Assembly (NCBI RefSeq): GCF_900499075.1 | Contig: NZ_UIHC01000030.1 | Span: 1 to 40,397 of the forward strand | DNA length: 40,397 nucleotides | Source of the DNA: Roseinatronobacter ekhonensis | GTDB taxonomy: Bacteria; Pseudomonadota; Alphaproteobacteria; Rhodobacterales; Rhodobacteraceae | Reading direction: 5' to 3' | Part shown: positions 1 to 7,929 of the stretch, piece by piece | Layout of the letters: each line of letters begins with the position of its first letter | Position numbering within the stretch: position 1 is the first letter of the stretch | Notes under the pieces: generated by a model | Database searches by the model: none | What the model was told of the DNA's origin: nothing | The model's input: the letters and a program-made list of their open reading frames with translations, nothing else | Position numbers and translations under genes: made by a program

Positions 1-201
1 CTCAATCCAATTGAACGTCTTTGGGCGGTCTTGCACCATTATGTCACCCACAATCGCTACTACCGAAGTCAGAAGCAATTCGCCGACGCCATCCTTGCAT
101 TCATGCGTGAGACCATCCCGCAGGAATGGAAGAAATTCCGCGACAAGGTGTCAGATAACTTCCGCGTCATAACACACGAGAACTTTCGGGTTTTGGAGTA
201 G
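1..201 (+). mobile_element. IS630-family transposase, 3' fragment (window edge)
   Basis: The frame is open from the first base to a TAG at 199-201 and gives 66 residues beginning LNPIERLW. That is the motif around the last catalytic acid of IS630/Tc1-type DDE transposases (usual form SPDLNPIE..W), followed by the usual basic C-terminal tail. The 5' part of the gene lies left of the window. The element end must fall just after the stop codon, because a TetR-type coding sequence on the minus strand resumes at about 209-212. The TA dinucleotides at 208-209 and 210-211 fit the TA target specificity of this family. Whether the element is intact cannot be seen. The family call is fairly sure. Confidence 0.85.
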
Positions 202-691
202 AAGAAGTATACATCGTGCGGGCGCGGGCATGCGCTTCGGAGGTATCCAGCCCGTGGCGCGCGAACATCGACAGTAGCGCCTCTATCCGCGCGGCATCTG
301 CCGTCATCACCTGCGCCTTGAGCGCGGGCGCGGATTGCGCCCAGTTGCGGATGGCGAAATCAAGCGACGCATCGAACAGCTCGTGCGACATCCAGCAATC
401 GCAGACATTGAGGACCGCCTCGCCAATCGTCTCTGCGTAAAGCTCGGACTGTCGGACAAGGTTGCCGGTGTTCTTGTCCTGCCATTGCGCCACAAGCGCA
501 TCGAGAAGTGCTGCGCGATCCGTGAAATGCCAGTAAAAACTGGTTCGGGCCAGTCCAAGCTCGGCTGCCAAGGTGCTGATCTTGATATGTGCCACGCCGC
601 GCCTGACAAGAATATCATAGGCCGCGGCAAGCCAGACCTCTGATGAGCCGCGCCAGCCCGTGGCCTTGGTGTCTTGGTCGGCCCTGTTCAT
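167..691 (-). pseudogene. TetR/AcrR-family regulator, C-terminus lost to IS630 insertion
   Basis: The start is taken as ATG 691 (MNRADQDTKATG), which has GGAGAG about 7 nt upstream. The in-frame ATGs at 703 and 727 lack this. Residues about 25-70 form a TetR DNA-binding domain, with the helix-turn-helix ISTLAAELGLARTSFYWHF. About 160 residues are native, ending ...HARARTMY. The frame then runs into the neighbouring IS630 element and picks up a foreign tail (TSSTPKPESSRVL) before a stop at 167. Many TetR proteins continue this position as Y-x-T-Q-x-G-Y, so part of the ligand/dimer domain is missing. It lies divergent to the amine-demethylation operon and was probably its local regulator. The DNA-binding domain is intact, but dimerisation is doubtful. 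Confidence 0.8.
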
Positions 692-730
692 GCTGCTCTC
701 CATACACTTTCCGCACCTGTGTCGCAAAAT

Positions 731-744
731 GACAAACCGTTGTC
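731..744. promoter_or_regulatory. Candidate TetR operator between the divergent genes
   Basis: A perfect 5-bp inverted repeat with a 4-bp spacer (GACAA-ACCG-TTGTC) lies in the 133-bp gap between the TetR gene (start 691) and the demethylase operon (start 825). A second, imperfect dyad (GACGATATTGTC) lies at about 778-789. The position suits an autoregulatory operator. The dyads are short, so this is only suggestive. Confidence 0.3.
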
Positions 745-824
745 GTCTGGAAACACGACGCCCCTGTCGATTTTCACGACGATATTGTCACACGCGCCCC
801 CAACACTCGCAGGAGAGCCGCACC

Positions 825-2861
825 ATGTCGACCGATCCGCTGTTGCAGCCCTACAGGTTAAAACACCTGACGTTGAAAAACCGGATCATGACGACCAGCC
901 ATGAACCCGCCTATCCAGAGGACGGGATGCCAAAGGACCGCTATCGCGCCTATCATGTAGAGCGTGCGAAGGCGGGTGTAGCGCTGACAATGACCGCAGG
1001 CTCTGCCGCGGTGTCGCGGGATTCGCCACCGGTGTTCAATAATGTGCTGGCCTATAAGGACGAGGTCGTCCCGTGGATGCGCAAGCTGGCTGACGACTGT
1101 CACGAGCACGGTTGTGCGGTCATGATCCAGCTGACCCATCTTGGTCGCCGGACGCATTGGAACAAGGGCGACTGGCTGCCCGCGGTCTCTGCCGGGCATG
1201 AACGCGAACGGGCGCATCGTGCCTTTCCCAAAAAGCTGGAAGACTGGGATATCGCACGGATCATCACCGATTACGCCGATGCGGCAGAGCGGATGCAGGC
1301 CGCCGGTCTGGACGGGATTGAATTGCAGGCTTACGGCCACCTTATGGACCAGTTCTGGTCGCCCCGGACAAATACGCTGGACGGGCCTTATGGCGGCAGC
1401 CTCGACAACCGGTTGCGCTTTACCTTCGATGTCCTGCAGGCGATCCGAAAACGGGTTGGCGACGCGTTCATCGTCGGCATCCGCTATACCGCGGACGAGG
1501 TCGCGCCCGGCGGCATTTCCGTGTCCGAGGGGCTGGAGATATCGCGCAGGCTGGCAGCTTGCGGGCAAGTCGATTTCCTGAACGTGATCCGCGGCCACAT
1601 AGACACCGATCCCGGCCTGACCGATGTGATCCCAGTGCAGGGCATGAAAAACGCGCCGCATCTGGACTTTGCGGGCACCATCCGGCGCGACACCGGACTG
1701 CCCACATTCCATGCCGCCAAGATACCCGATGTGGCGACGGCGCGCCACGCGGTCGCCAGCGGCCTGCTGGATATGGTGGGCATGACACGGGCGCATATGG
1801 CTGACCCGCATATCGTGCAAAAGATTGTCGAAAACCGCGAGGACGACATCCGCCCCTGCGTCGGCGCGACCTACTGCCTTGACCGGATCTATCAGGCCGG
1901 CGATGCGCTGTGCATTCACAATGCCGCCACCGGGCGTGAGCTGTCGATGCCGCATGTCATCAGCCCCGCCACAGCGCGCCGCAAGGTTGTCGTTGTGGGC
2001 GCGGGACCCGGCGGGCTGGAGGCAGCGCGGGTCGCCGCAGAGCGTGGCCATGACGTGACCGTTCTGGAAGCCGCAAACGAACCCGGCGGCCAGATCCGCC
2101 TGACCGCGCAATCGCCGCGCCGCCGCGAGATGATGTCGATCATCGACTGGCGCATGTCGCAATGCGCTGCGCGCGATGTCGAATTCCACTTTAACACACT
2201 GGCCGAAGCATCTGATATACAAAGATTGTCGCCCGATGTGGTCATCGTCGCCACCGGCGGTCTGCCCGACACGGATGTGCTGCGCGACGGGAACGACCTA
2301 GTTGTATCATCTTGGGACATCATCTCTGGCGATGTGAAACCGGGGCGTCATGTTCTGGTCTATGACGATGCGGGCGATCATGTGGGCCTTCAGGCGGCAG
2401 AGATCATCGCCAAATCCGGTGCGCATGTCGAGATCATGACGCCCGACCGGTCCTTTGCACCCGACGTGATGGCGATGAACCTTGTGCCCTATATGCGCAC
2501 GCTTCAGGCGCTGGATACACGGTTTACCGTAACCTATACGCTGTCATCGGTGCGCCCGTCGGGCAACCGTCTGCTGGCGGTCATCGACAGCGACTATGCA
2601 GCCCTTGGCCAAGAGCGTGATTTCGACCAGATCGTCGTGAACCACGGCACTGTGCCGCTGGATGAGCTGTATCACGAATTGCGCGCAGGGTCGGCCAACC
2701 TTGGCGCGGTGGATCACGACGCCCTTATCGCGGGCCGCCCGCAGACGATCCAGACCAACCCCGCAGGCAGCTACCAGCTTTTCCGGATCGGCGATGCCGT
2801 GTCCGCCCGCAACACCCATGCCGCGATCTACGATGCGCTGCGGCTGGTAAAAGATTTGTAA
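825..2861 (+). CDS. TMADH-like FMN/Fe-S/FAD amine demethylase (DgcA/StcD type)
   Basis: A 678-residue protein. ATG 825 is chosen because AGGAG lies at 811-815; the upstream extension has no ribosome site. Residues about 1-370 form an old-yellow-enzyme-type FMN barrel (LKNRIMTTSHEPAYPEDG, QLTHLGRRTHW, the GIELQAYGHLMDQFWSPRTN active-site strand, PYGGSLDNRLRF). Then comes a cysteine cluster (C345, C351, C363), then an FAD/NAD dinucleotide fold with VVVVGAGPGGLEAARVA. This is the layout of trimethylamine dehydrogenase and of dimethylglycine/N-methylproline demethylases. The position equivalent to the second cluster cysteine of trimethylamine dehydrogenase is alanine (A348). Inferred role: removing a methyl group from the tertiary amine left by the Rieske oxygenase encoded 21 nt downstream. 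Dimethylglycine or N-methylproline are equally possible substrates. Confidence 0.85.
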   Translation: MSTDPLLQPYRLKHLTLKNRIMTTSHEPAYPEDGMPKDRYRAYHVERAKAGVALTMTAGSAAVSRDSPPVFNNVLAYKDEVVPWMRKLADDCHEHGCAVMIQLTHLGRRTHWNKGDWLPAVSAGHERERAHRAFPKKLEDWDIARIITDYADAAERMQAAGLDGIELQAYGHLMDQFWSPRTNTLDGPYGGSLDNRLRFTFDVLQAIRKRVGDAFIVGIRYTADEVAPGGISVSEGLEISRRLAACGQVDFLNVIRGHIDTDPGLTDVIPVQGMKNAPHLDFAGTIRRDTGLPTFHAAKIPDVATARHAVASGLLDMVGMTRAHMADPHIVQKIVENREDDIRPCVGATYCLDRIYQAGDALCIHNAATGRELSMPHVISPATARRKVVVVGAGPGGLEAARVAAERGHDVTVLEAANEPGGQIRLTAQSPRRREMMSIIDWRMSQCAARDVEFHFNTLAEASDIQRLSPDVVIVATGGLPDTDVLRDGNDLVVSSWDIISGDVKPGRHVLVYDDAGDHVGLQAAEIIAKSGAHVEIMTPDRSFAPDVMAMNLVPYMRTLQALDTRFTVTYTLSSVRPSGNRLLAVIDSDYAALGQERDFDQIVVNHGTVPLDELYHELRAGSANLGAVDHDALIAGRPQTIQTNPAGSYQLFRIGDAVSARNTHAAIYDALRLVKDL

Positions 2862-2882
2862 CCCGTCCGATGGAGAGCTTGA

Positions 2883-4118
2883 ATGCCGCGTGACTCCGAT
2901 ATGCTGGCCCAGTTGATGCGTCGCAAGCCCGCGCATTCCCTGCCCCGCGCGCTGTATACCGACCCGGATATGTATGAGGTCGATCTGGACAGGCTGTGGT
3001 ATACCGAATGGCTATTCGCCATTCCCGGCTGCGAAATTCCCAAGACCGGCAACCATATCACGGTGCAGGTCGGCGCCTATTCCGTCATCATTGTGCGCGG
3101 CACGGATGGCGTGATCCGCGCCTTCCACAATTCCTGTCGCCACAGGGGATCGCGCATTTGCAAAGCGGCAAAAGGGTCCGCCCCGAAACTCGTCTGCCCC
3201 TATCACCAATGGACCTACGAACTGGATGGGCGCCTGCTTTGGGCGCGCGACATGGGGCCGGAATTCGACCCCGCGCAACACGGGCTGAAACCTGTGCACT
3301 GCCGCGACGCTGCTGGCATGGTGTTCATCTGTCTGGCAGAGGTCGCACCCCCGTTCGACGCATTGGCAGAGGCCGCGACCCGCTATTACGGCCCCCACAA
3401 GTTGGACGCGTGCAAGGTCGCCTATGAAAGCACGATCACCGAAGCGGCCAACTGGAAGCTGGTGATGGAAAACAACCGGGAATGCTATCATTGTTCGGGC
3501 AGCCACCCTGCGCTGTGTGTCAGCTTTGACGACAATCCCAACATCGCAGGCAATGGCGACGGTCGAAACGACCCCGCAATCGAAGCGCATCTGGCCAAAT
3601 GCGAGGCGGCGGGCCTGCCCTCGCGGTTCTACATAGACGATGACAGCCAGTGGCGGTTCGTGCGGGTGCCGCTTTTGGGCAAGTCGGTCAGCTACACGAT
3701 GAACGGCAAACAGGCCGTGAACCGGATGGTTGGCGATATCACGCTGCGCGATGCCGGAACGCTGTTGTTTTTCCACTACCCCAACACCTGGAACCATTTT
3801 CTTGCGGACACGGTGCTGCTGTTTCGCATGCTGCCCCTTGGGCCGAAAGAGACACAGGTCACAACCAAGTGGCTTGTGCACAAGGATGCGGTCGAAGGCG
3901 TCGACTACGACCTACCGCGCCTGACAGAGGTCTGGACCCTGACCAATGACGAGGACCGTGCGATTGTCGAACAGAACCAGCTTGGCATTGATAGCCCCGC
4001 CTATGTGCCGGGTCCATATTCGCAGATACAGGAAAGCGGCGTGATCCAGTTTGTCGACTGGTATGCGAACCGGATGGCGGAACGGCTGACAGGCCGCCGC
4101 CTGCACGCGGCGGAATAA
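2883..4118 (+). CDS. Rieske oxygenase alpha subunit, betaine demethylase (GbcA/Stc2 type)
   Basis: A 411-residue protein starting at ATG 2883 after GGAGAG. The Rieske 2Fe-2S centre is C85-R-H87 ... C105-P-Y-H108. The mononuclear iron site is in NNRECYHCSGSHP, which carries the bridging acid and two histidines. From memory of the family, it resembles the glycine-betaine monooxygenase GbcA and the stachydrine demethylase Stc2: CRHRGSRIC, HQWTYELDGRLL, NNRECYHC, TTKWLVHKDAVEGVDYD and the C-terminal VDWYANRM are all typical. Expected reaction: O2- and NAD(P)H-dependent removal of one N-methyl group as formaldehyde from a quaternary ammonium compound. Electrons would come from the reductase encoded 5 nt downstream. 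Glycine betaine and proline betaine cannot be told apart by eye. Confidence 0.87.
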   Translation: MPRDSDMLAQLMRRKPAHSLPRALYTDPDMYEVDLDRLWYTEWLFAIPGCEIPKTGNHITVQVGAYSVIIVRGTDGVIRAFHNSCRHRGSRICKAAKGSAPKLVCPYHQWTYELDGRLLWARDMGPEFDPAQHGLKPVHCRDAAGMVFICLAEVAPPFDALAEAATRYYGPHKLDACKVAYESTITEAANWKLVMENNRECYHCSGSHPALCVSFDDNPNIAGNGDGRNDPAIEAHLAKCEAAGLPSRFYIDDDSQWRFVRVPLLGKSVSYTMNGKQAVNRMVGDITLRDAGTLLFFHYPNTWNHFLADTVLLFRMLPLGPKETQVTTKWLVHKDAVEGVDYDLPRLTEVWTLTNDEDRAIVEQNQLGIDSPAYVPGPYSQIQESGVIQFVDWYANRMAERLTGRRLHAAE

Positions 4119-4123
4119 CCGAT

Positions 4124-5194
4124 ATGACCGGTGCTCTCCCGCCCAAAGCCGCGTGGCATGACAGCGAGCTGCTTGAATGCACCATGGTGATCCCCGAAGC
4201 GCCGGACGTGGCCACATTCGTGTTTCGCGCGCCGTCGGGGGCGTGGTTCGATTACCGCGCGGGGCAGTTCGTGACATTGGAATTGCCGGTGCCCGGTGGC
4301 CCGGTTGAGCGGACATATACGATCTCGACCAGCCCCTCGCGCCCGCTGAACATTGCAGTGACTGTCAAGGCACAAGCGGGCAGCACAGGGTCGCGCTGGA
4401 TGCTGGACAACCTGCGCAAAGGCATGCGGCTGAAAGCCTACGGGCCTGCGGGAATATTCACCCTGCCCGACCAACCCGACGGCAGATACCTGCTGATCGG
4501 GGCCGGGTCGGGCATCACTCCGATGATGTCGATGGCGACCTATCTGTATGACTACAGCAAGAACACCGATGCCCGGCTGATCGCCTGCGCGCGCCGCCCG
4601 TCAGAGCTGATTTTCCGCGACAGGCTGATCCAGATGTCGCGGCGCGTGCCCGGTCTGCGCCTGTCCTTTGCCGTCACCGAAGAGGAACCCTACGATGTCT
4701 GGACCGGCTATCTGGGACGGTTCAACCAACTCATGCTGTCGCTCATGGCGCCTGACTACCTTGACCGCGACATCTATTGCTGCGGGCCGGAACCCTTCAT
4801 GCAAATGGTGCGCGACAGTCTGAACGCGCTTGGCTACGACATGGATCGCTACAATCAGGAATCCTTCGGGGCGCCCGTTGCATGCGCAGCCGAGGAGGTC
4901 GTGCCAGACGACGTGGTGCCCGACGAAGCGGCGACCGCCGAAGTGACCTTCGCCCGCTCGGGCGTGGTGGTACCCTGTTTCGAGACCGATACGATCCTGG
5001 CAATGGCCCGCGCAGAGGGCGTGCGCATCCCTTCAGGCTGCACCTTTGGCGTCTGCGGAACCTGCAAGGTCAAAAAGCGCGCGGGCGAGGTGCATATGGT
5101 CCATAACGGCGGGATAGCCCAAGAGGATATCGACGCGGGGTATATCCTCGCATGCTGTTCCAACCCTATCGGACACGTCGAAATCGAAGCCTGA
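4124..5194 (+). CDS. FAD/2Fe-2S ferredoxin reductase of the Rieske system (GbcB type)
   Basis: A 356-residue hybrid reductase. The N-terminal FAD-binding barrel carries ERTYTIS (about residue 64). The NAD(P) domain carries LIGAGSGITPMMSM (about 124-137) and the YCCGPEPFM turn. A C-terminal plant-type ferredoxin domain has the CTFGVCGTC cluster and a late cysteine in ILACCSNP. It is the usual partner of GbcA/Stc2-type oxygenases, passing NAD(P)H electrons via FAD and 2Fe-2S to the Rieske centre. It starts 5 nt after the oxygenase stop and closes the three-gene operon. No electron-transfer subunit (DgcB type), transporter or serine hydroxymethyltransferase gene is adjacent. Confidence 0.88.
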   Translation: MTGALPPKAAWHDSELLECTMVIPEAPDVATFVFRAPSGAWFDYRAGQFVTLELPVPGGPVERTYTISTSPSRPLNIAVTVKAQAGSTGSRWMLDNLRKGMRLKAYGPAGIFTLPDQPDGRYLLIGAGSGITPMMSMATYLYDYSKNTDARLIACARRPSELIFRDRLIQMSRRVPGLRLSFAVTEEEPYDVWTGYLGRFNQLMLSLMAPDYLDRDIYCCGPEPFMQMVRDSLNALGYDMDRYNQESFGAPVACAAEEVVPDDVVPDEAATAEVTFARSGVVVPCFETDTILAMARAEGVRIPSGCTFGVCGTCKVKKRAGEVHMVHNGGIAQEDIDAGYILACCSNPIGHVEIEA

Positions 5195-5402
5195 GCCCCG
5201 CAACCGACACTGCAGTCCACATGCCCGGCCGAGTACCGCTTCGGCGCAGTACGGTTAAGAGGCTCGTTGCCTCGAGCAGCCTACCGGAACTGGATTGCCA
5301 GCTTGCGCAGTCCCGACCTGTAAGAAACCGTTTGTAGCTGCAAAATAACGCCAGAAACACGCGCCACCGAAACTGAGCGGAAACAGGAATTTTAAGTAAA
5401 AT

Positions 5403-5418
5403 TGGTGCCCGGGGGCGG
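5403..5418. repeat. attL: 16-bp copy of the tRNA-Phe 3' end
   Basis: Identical to 12509-12524, reading TGG (complement of CCA) then the acceptor and T-stem strand. The match stops on both sides (T versus A before it, C versus A after it). No tRNA body follows, so this is the displaced recombination copy and not a gene. Confidence 0.88.
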
Positions 5419-5521
5419 CACCAACACCCTGTTTTTACTTGTTTTTATCCGTCCATCCTTGCGTGTATCCCCCTAAAAATATGGGCCTAACTGCCCCGAA
5501 CTGTCTTGCCCTGTCCATCCC

Positions 5522-5544
5522 TATCCACTAGCTTAAGGTGGATA
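5522..5544. promoter_or_regulatory. Inverted repeat upstream of the integrase
   Basis: TATCCAC (5522-5528) and GTGGATA (5538-5544) form a 7-bp dyad with a 9-nt spacer. It ends 17 nt before the integrase ATG and close to the ribosome site (GGGGA near 5550). It could be an operator for the integrase gene or part of the excision complex. No experiment supports either. Confidence 0.35.
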
Positions 5545-5561
5545 TTTAAGGGGATAAAAAA

Positions 5562-6755
5562 ATGCGGGCAACGAACAGGCTTTCGTCTCAATTTGTGAAA
5601 ACCGCCCCCGTGGGCAAACATTGCGACGGGGCCGGGCTTTGGCTGGTGCGGCGCGATGATGGTGGCGCGCAATGGGTGCTGCGCGTCACGGTGCACGGAC
5701 GGCGGCGGGAAATGGGCTTGGGCGGATTTCCGGCGCTCGGGCTGGCCGACGCCCGCAAGGCGGCCGAACGCTGGCGCAATCTGGCATCGGCTGGGCGTGA
5801 CCCGGTGAAGGAACGTGAAGCCGAAGAACGGGCCGCGCGGCGCGAAGATATATCGCTGGCCATTTTGACCGCTGACGCCTTTGAAGCGCGCAAGGCCGAA
5901 CTGAAAGGGGATGGCACGGCGGGCCGCTGGCTTTCCCCCCTGACCCTTCACGTCTTGCCCAAGCTTGGCCGGGTGCCGGTGACTGACCTCGATCAACGCG
6001 ACATTCGGGATACGCTTGCCCCTATCTGGCACACAAAGGCCGACACGGCACGCAAGGCGTTGAACCGGCTTTCAATCGTGCTGCGCCATGCGGCGGCGCT
6101 GGGCTTGGACGTGGACTTGCAAGCGACCGAAAAGGCAAAGGCGCTTCTGGGGAAGTCGCGGCATGTGCCCCAAAATATTCCAGCGATGACTTGGGCTGAT
6201 GTGCCGGGCTTCTATGCAAGCCTTGAAACACCGACCCTGACCCATCTGGCTTTGCGGCTTCTGATTCTGACCGGCCTGCGCTCTGCGCCGCTGCGCAATA
6301 TCCGGCTGGACCAGATAGAAGGCGACCTGTGGACTGTGCCCGCCGAAGCCATGAAGGGCCGCAAAGGCGCAACCGAAGCTTTCCGGGTGCCCCTATCACT
6401 GGAAGCCCAGCGCATCATCGACCTTGCACGCCCCCACGCCCGCAACGGCTTTCTTTTCCCATCGGTGCGTAAGGGTGTAATATCCGACGCCACAATGTCA
6501 CGGATGATGGAGCGGCGCGGGCTGGAAGCGCGCCCGCATGGCTTTCGCACCAGTCTGCGCACATGGCTGGCCGAAACAACCGACGCCCCCCATGAAGTAG
6601 CAGAGGCGATGCTGGCACATGTGGTTGATGGTGGTGTCGTGCGCGCTTATCGCCGGACGGATTATCTGGAACAGCGCGCCAAGCTGATGGATCGCTGGGC
6701 CGACCATGTGACCGGCGGCGCTGGGCAGGTGGTGAAGCTGGCGGGGGCGCGCTGA
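5562..6755 (+). CDS. P4-type tyrosine-recombinase integrase
   Basis: A 397-residue protein starting at ATG 5562. The N-terminal DUF4102-like arm-binding domain (about 1-85) has the GLWLVRRDDGGAQWVLRVTVHGRRREMGLGG pattern. The core-binding domain is about 95-190. The catalytic domain follows, with the first arginine in LTGLRSAP, the H-x-x-R box HGFR, a later histidine in EAMLAH, and the tyrosine in RAYRRTDYLEQRAKLMDRW. This family integrates islands and satellites at tRNA 3' ends, which fits the flanking tRNA-Phe repeat. The stop overlaps the next gene by one base (TGATG). Confidence 0.92.
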   Translation: MRATNRLSSQFVKTAPVGKHCDGAGLWLVRRDDGGAQWVLRVTVHGRRREMGLGGFPALGLADARKAAERWRNLASAGRDPVKEREAEERAARREDISLAILTADAFEARKAELKGDGTAGRWLSPLTLHVLPKLGRVPVTDLDQRDIRDTLAPIWHTKADTARKALNRLSIVLRHAAALGLDVDLQATEKAKALLGKSRHVPQNIPAMTWADVPGFYASLETPTLTHLALRLLILTGLRSAPLRNIRLDQIEGDLWTVPAEAMKGRKGATEAFRVPLSLEAQRIIDLARPHARNGFLFPSVRKGVISDATMSRMMERRGLEARPHGFRTSLRTWLAETTDAPHEVAEAMLAHVVDGGVVRAYRRTDYLEQRAKLMDRWADHVTGGAGQVVKLAGAR

Positions 6756-7438
6756 TGGCTCGGGACAAAACCGACAAAACTGACTTAACCCCTGCGACAC
6801 CGACAGCGGAAGCCCTTAGCCGGGCAGAAATCGAAGCGGGCCTTGATAGGAAGGTGGCGGGCATACTTACTCATAGCGCGGGGAAGGAGACTGTGCCGGG
6901 CCCGCATATCCTTTGGCCGCTTGGGCCGCACATTGTGAGCATAGGGCAGGCCGAAATCCTCACGCTGACCGAAGAAAAGGCGGCGGCGCTGGTTAATCTG
7001 GCCGAAACTAATCCCCACGCATTTGACGCGGCATCGTATTTGGCCGGAATGCTATTTGCCATAGGCCACATTCCTGGCGCCCCAGACTGCCCCATATCTT
7101 TGCGCAGTTTCGGCGCGCAAGCGCTGACTGGTGAAATCCAACGCCCACCCCAACCGGGCAGACCGCGTGCTGGCGATACCGCTTTACGACTTTGGAAATA
7201 TTCGCTCTGTCGGTTTATGGCAGAATGCACGCCCTTGCCCTTGGGCCGAAATCGCGAAGAAAAACACGACACTACGCTTGGATTCTCTGCTTGCGACGCC
7301 GTAGCAGAATCTTTCACGCGATGCGGACATCACGAAACTTATGGGCAGTTGGTTTCGCTTTGTTATGACGTGGGCCACGCCGACCTTAGAGCATTGGCCG
7401 AAGCGATTGGAATGCTGGACTTTAACGAAGAAGATTGA
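6755..7438 (+). CDS. Hypothetical island protein, 227 aa
   Basis: Not recognised. Its ATG shares a base with the integrase stop, so it is translationally coupled. The product is soluble with no signal or membrane segment. It has a threonine-rich N-terminus, a central helical part (EEKAAALVNLAETNPHAFDAASYLAGMLFAIG) and a cysteine/histidine-rich C-terminal third (SLCRFMAEC, FSACDAV, RCGHHETYG, LCYDVGH) that could bind a metal. Codon use is less GC-biased after about 7180. Coupling to the integrase suggests a role in recombination, control or immunity, but nothing proves one. Confidence 0.65.
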   Translation: MARDKTDKTDLTPATPTAEALSRAEIEAGLDRKVAGILTHSAGKETVPGPHILWPLGPHIVSIGQAEILTLTEEKAAALVNLAETNPHAFDAASYLAGMLFAIGHIPGAPDCPISLRSFGAQALTGEIQRPPQPGRPRAGDTALRLWKYSLCRFMAECTPLPLGRNREEKHDTTLGFSACDAVAESFTRCGHHETYGQLVSLCYDVGHADLRALAEAIGMLDFNEED

Positions 7439-7469
7439 CAGCCGCGCTCCATAAAGAAAAACCCCCACC

Positions 7470-7499
7470 ATTTGTTCTGTATGACTGGGCTAAACAAAT
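7470..7499. promoter_or_regulatory. Dyad in front of the island replication operon
   Basis: ATTTGTT (7470-7476) and AACAAAT (7493-7499) form a 7-bp inverted repeat with a 16-nt spacer. The imperfect extension is CCA on the left and TTGG on the right. It lies in the 109-bp gap before the AlpA-like gene, the only real gap ahead of the long overlapping operon. A repressor operator there, or a weak terminator for the upstream gene, are the likely readings. Confidence 0.35.
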
Positions 7500-7547
7500 T
7501 GGGGCACCACTGCACTTATCGAACTCTAAAAGGACGAGGTGCAAGAC

Positions 7548-7730
7548 ATGCAAACCTATCTGACCCTGAACGAACTACGCGCCAAGCTTGGCAATCGCTC
7601 ACGCTCGGCAATCTATTTGGATTTAGAGGCGGGCCGACTGCCCAAGCCAGTGAAACTTGGCGGAAAACTGTATTGGCCGCAAGACGATGTTGACGCCCAT
7701 TTGCGCAATCTTCGCGAAGAGGCCGCTTAG
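7548..7730 (+). CDS. AlpA-like helix-turn-helix regulator/excisionase
   Basis: A 60-residue protein. ATG 7548 (MQTYLTLNELRAKLG) is preferred over the GTG at 7539 because GAGG ends 8 nt before it. The fold is a MerR/AlpA-type winged HTH: YLTLNELRAKLGNRSRSAIYLDLEAGRLPKPVKLGGKLYWPQDDVDAHLRNL, with the usual P-x-P-V-K-L-G...W turn. AlpA-type proteins in P4-like islands activate the integrase or act as excisionases. It is the first gene of a run that overlaps or abuts through 11540. Confidence 0.85.
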   Translation: MQTYLTLNELRAKLGNRSRSAIYLDLEAGRLPKPVKLGGKLYWPQDDVDAHLRNLREEAA

Positions 7731-7731
7731 G

Positions 7732-7929
7732 ATGGGCGGCGGAAAAGAAGAAGCCCGGAACCTGCGCGAACAGGACCCGGGCCGGAATAAGCGCCATGCG
7801 ATAGCGGCTCACATTCTTGCTATATCAGAAAACCACAACCTGCGCCAAGCCTCACGCCTTCGCTTGGCCTACGGTTTGACCGAAGCGCACGCCTTAGCTT
7901 TGGCATCTTTGATTTGGGGGGCAGCATGA
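7732..7929 (+). CDS. Small hypothetical island protein, 65 aa
   Basis: ATG 7732 follows the AlpA-like stop by one base, and the stop overlaps the next gene's ATG (ATGA at 7926). The N-terminus is charged (GGGKEEARNLREQDPGRNKRH), followed by a helical part (AIAAHILAISENHNLRQASRLRLAYGLTEAHALALASLIWG). It is not recognised. The coupling in both directions is the main evidence that it is translated. Confidence 0.6.
   Translation: MGGGKEEARNLREQDPGRNKRHAIAAHILAISENHNLRQASRLRLAYGLTEAHALALASLIWGAA

Larger units (their letters stand above)
5195..5561. other. Non-coding stretch holding the left island junction
   Basis: No supportable gene is present. From 5195 to 5402 is chromosomal sequence downstream of the reductase gene, with no clear terminator. 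The 16-bp tRNA-Phe copy (attL) is at 5403-5418. From 5419 to the integrase start at 5562 is AT-richer DNA with two GTCCATCC copies (about 5450-5457 and 5513-5520) and a TATCCAC...GTGGATA dyad. These are plausible integrase arm or regulatory sites. Confidence 0.6.

Noticed and set aside
858-2222. Long open frame on the minus strand (454 codons) opposite the demethylase gene
   Set aside because: It lies fully antisense to a recognisable enzyme, has no ribosome site or family resemblance, and is the usual by-product of high-GC codon bias.
5152-5337. Small gene after the reductase (61 codons)
   Set aside because: It begins inside the reductase gene in another frame, lacks a ribosome site and resembles no family.
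5403-5418. Second tRNA-Phe gene at the left island end
   Set aside because: Only the last 16 nt match; no anticodon or D-arm follows, so it is an attachment-site copy.
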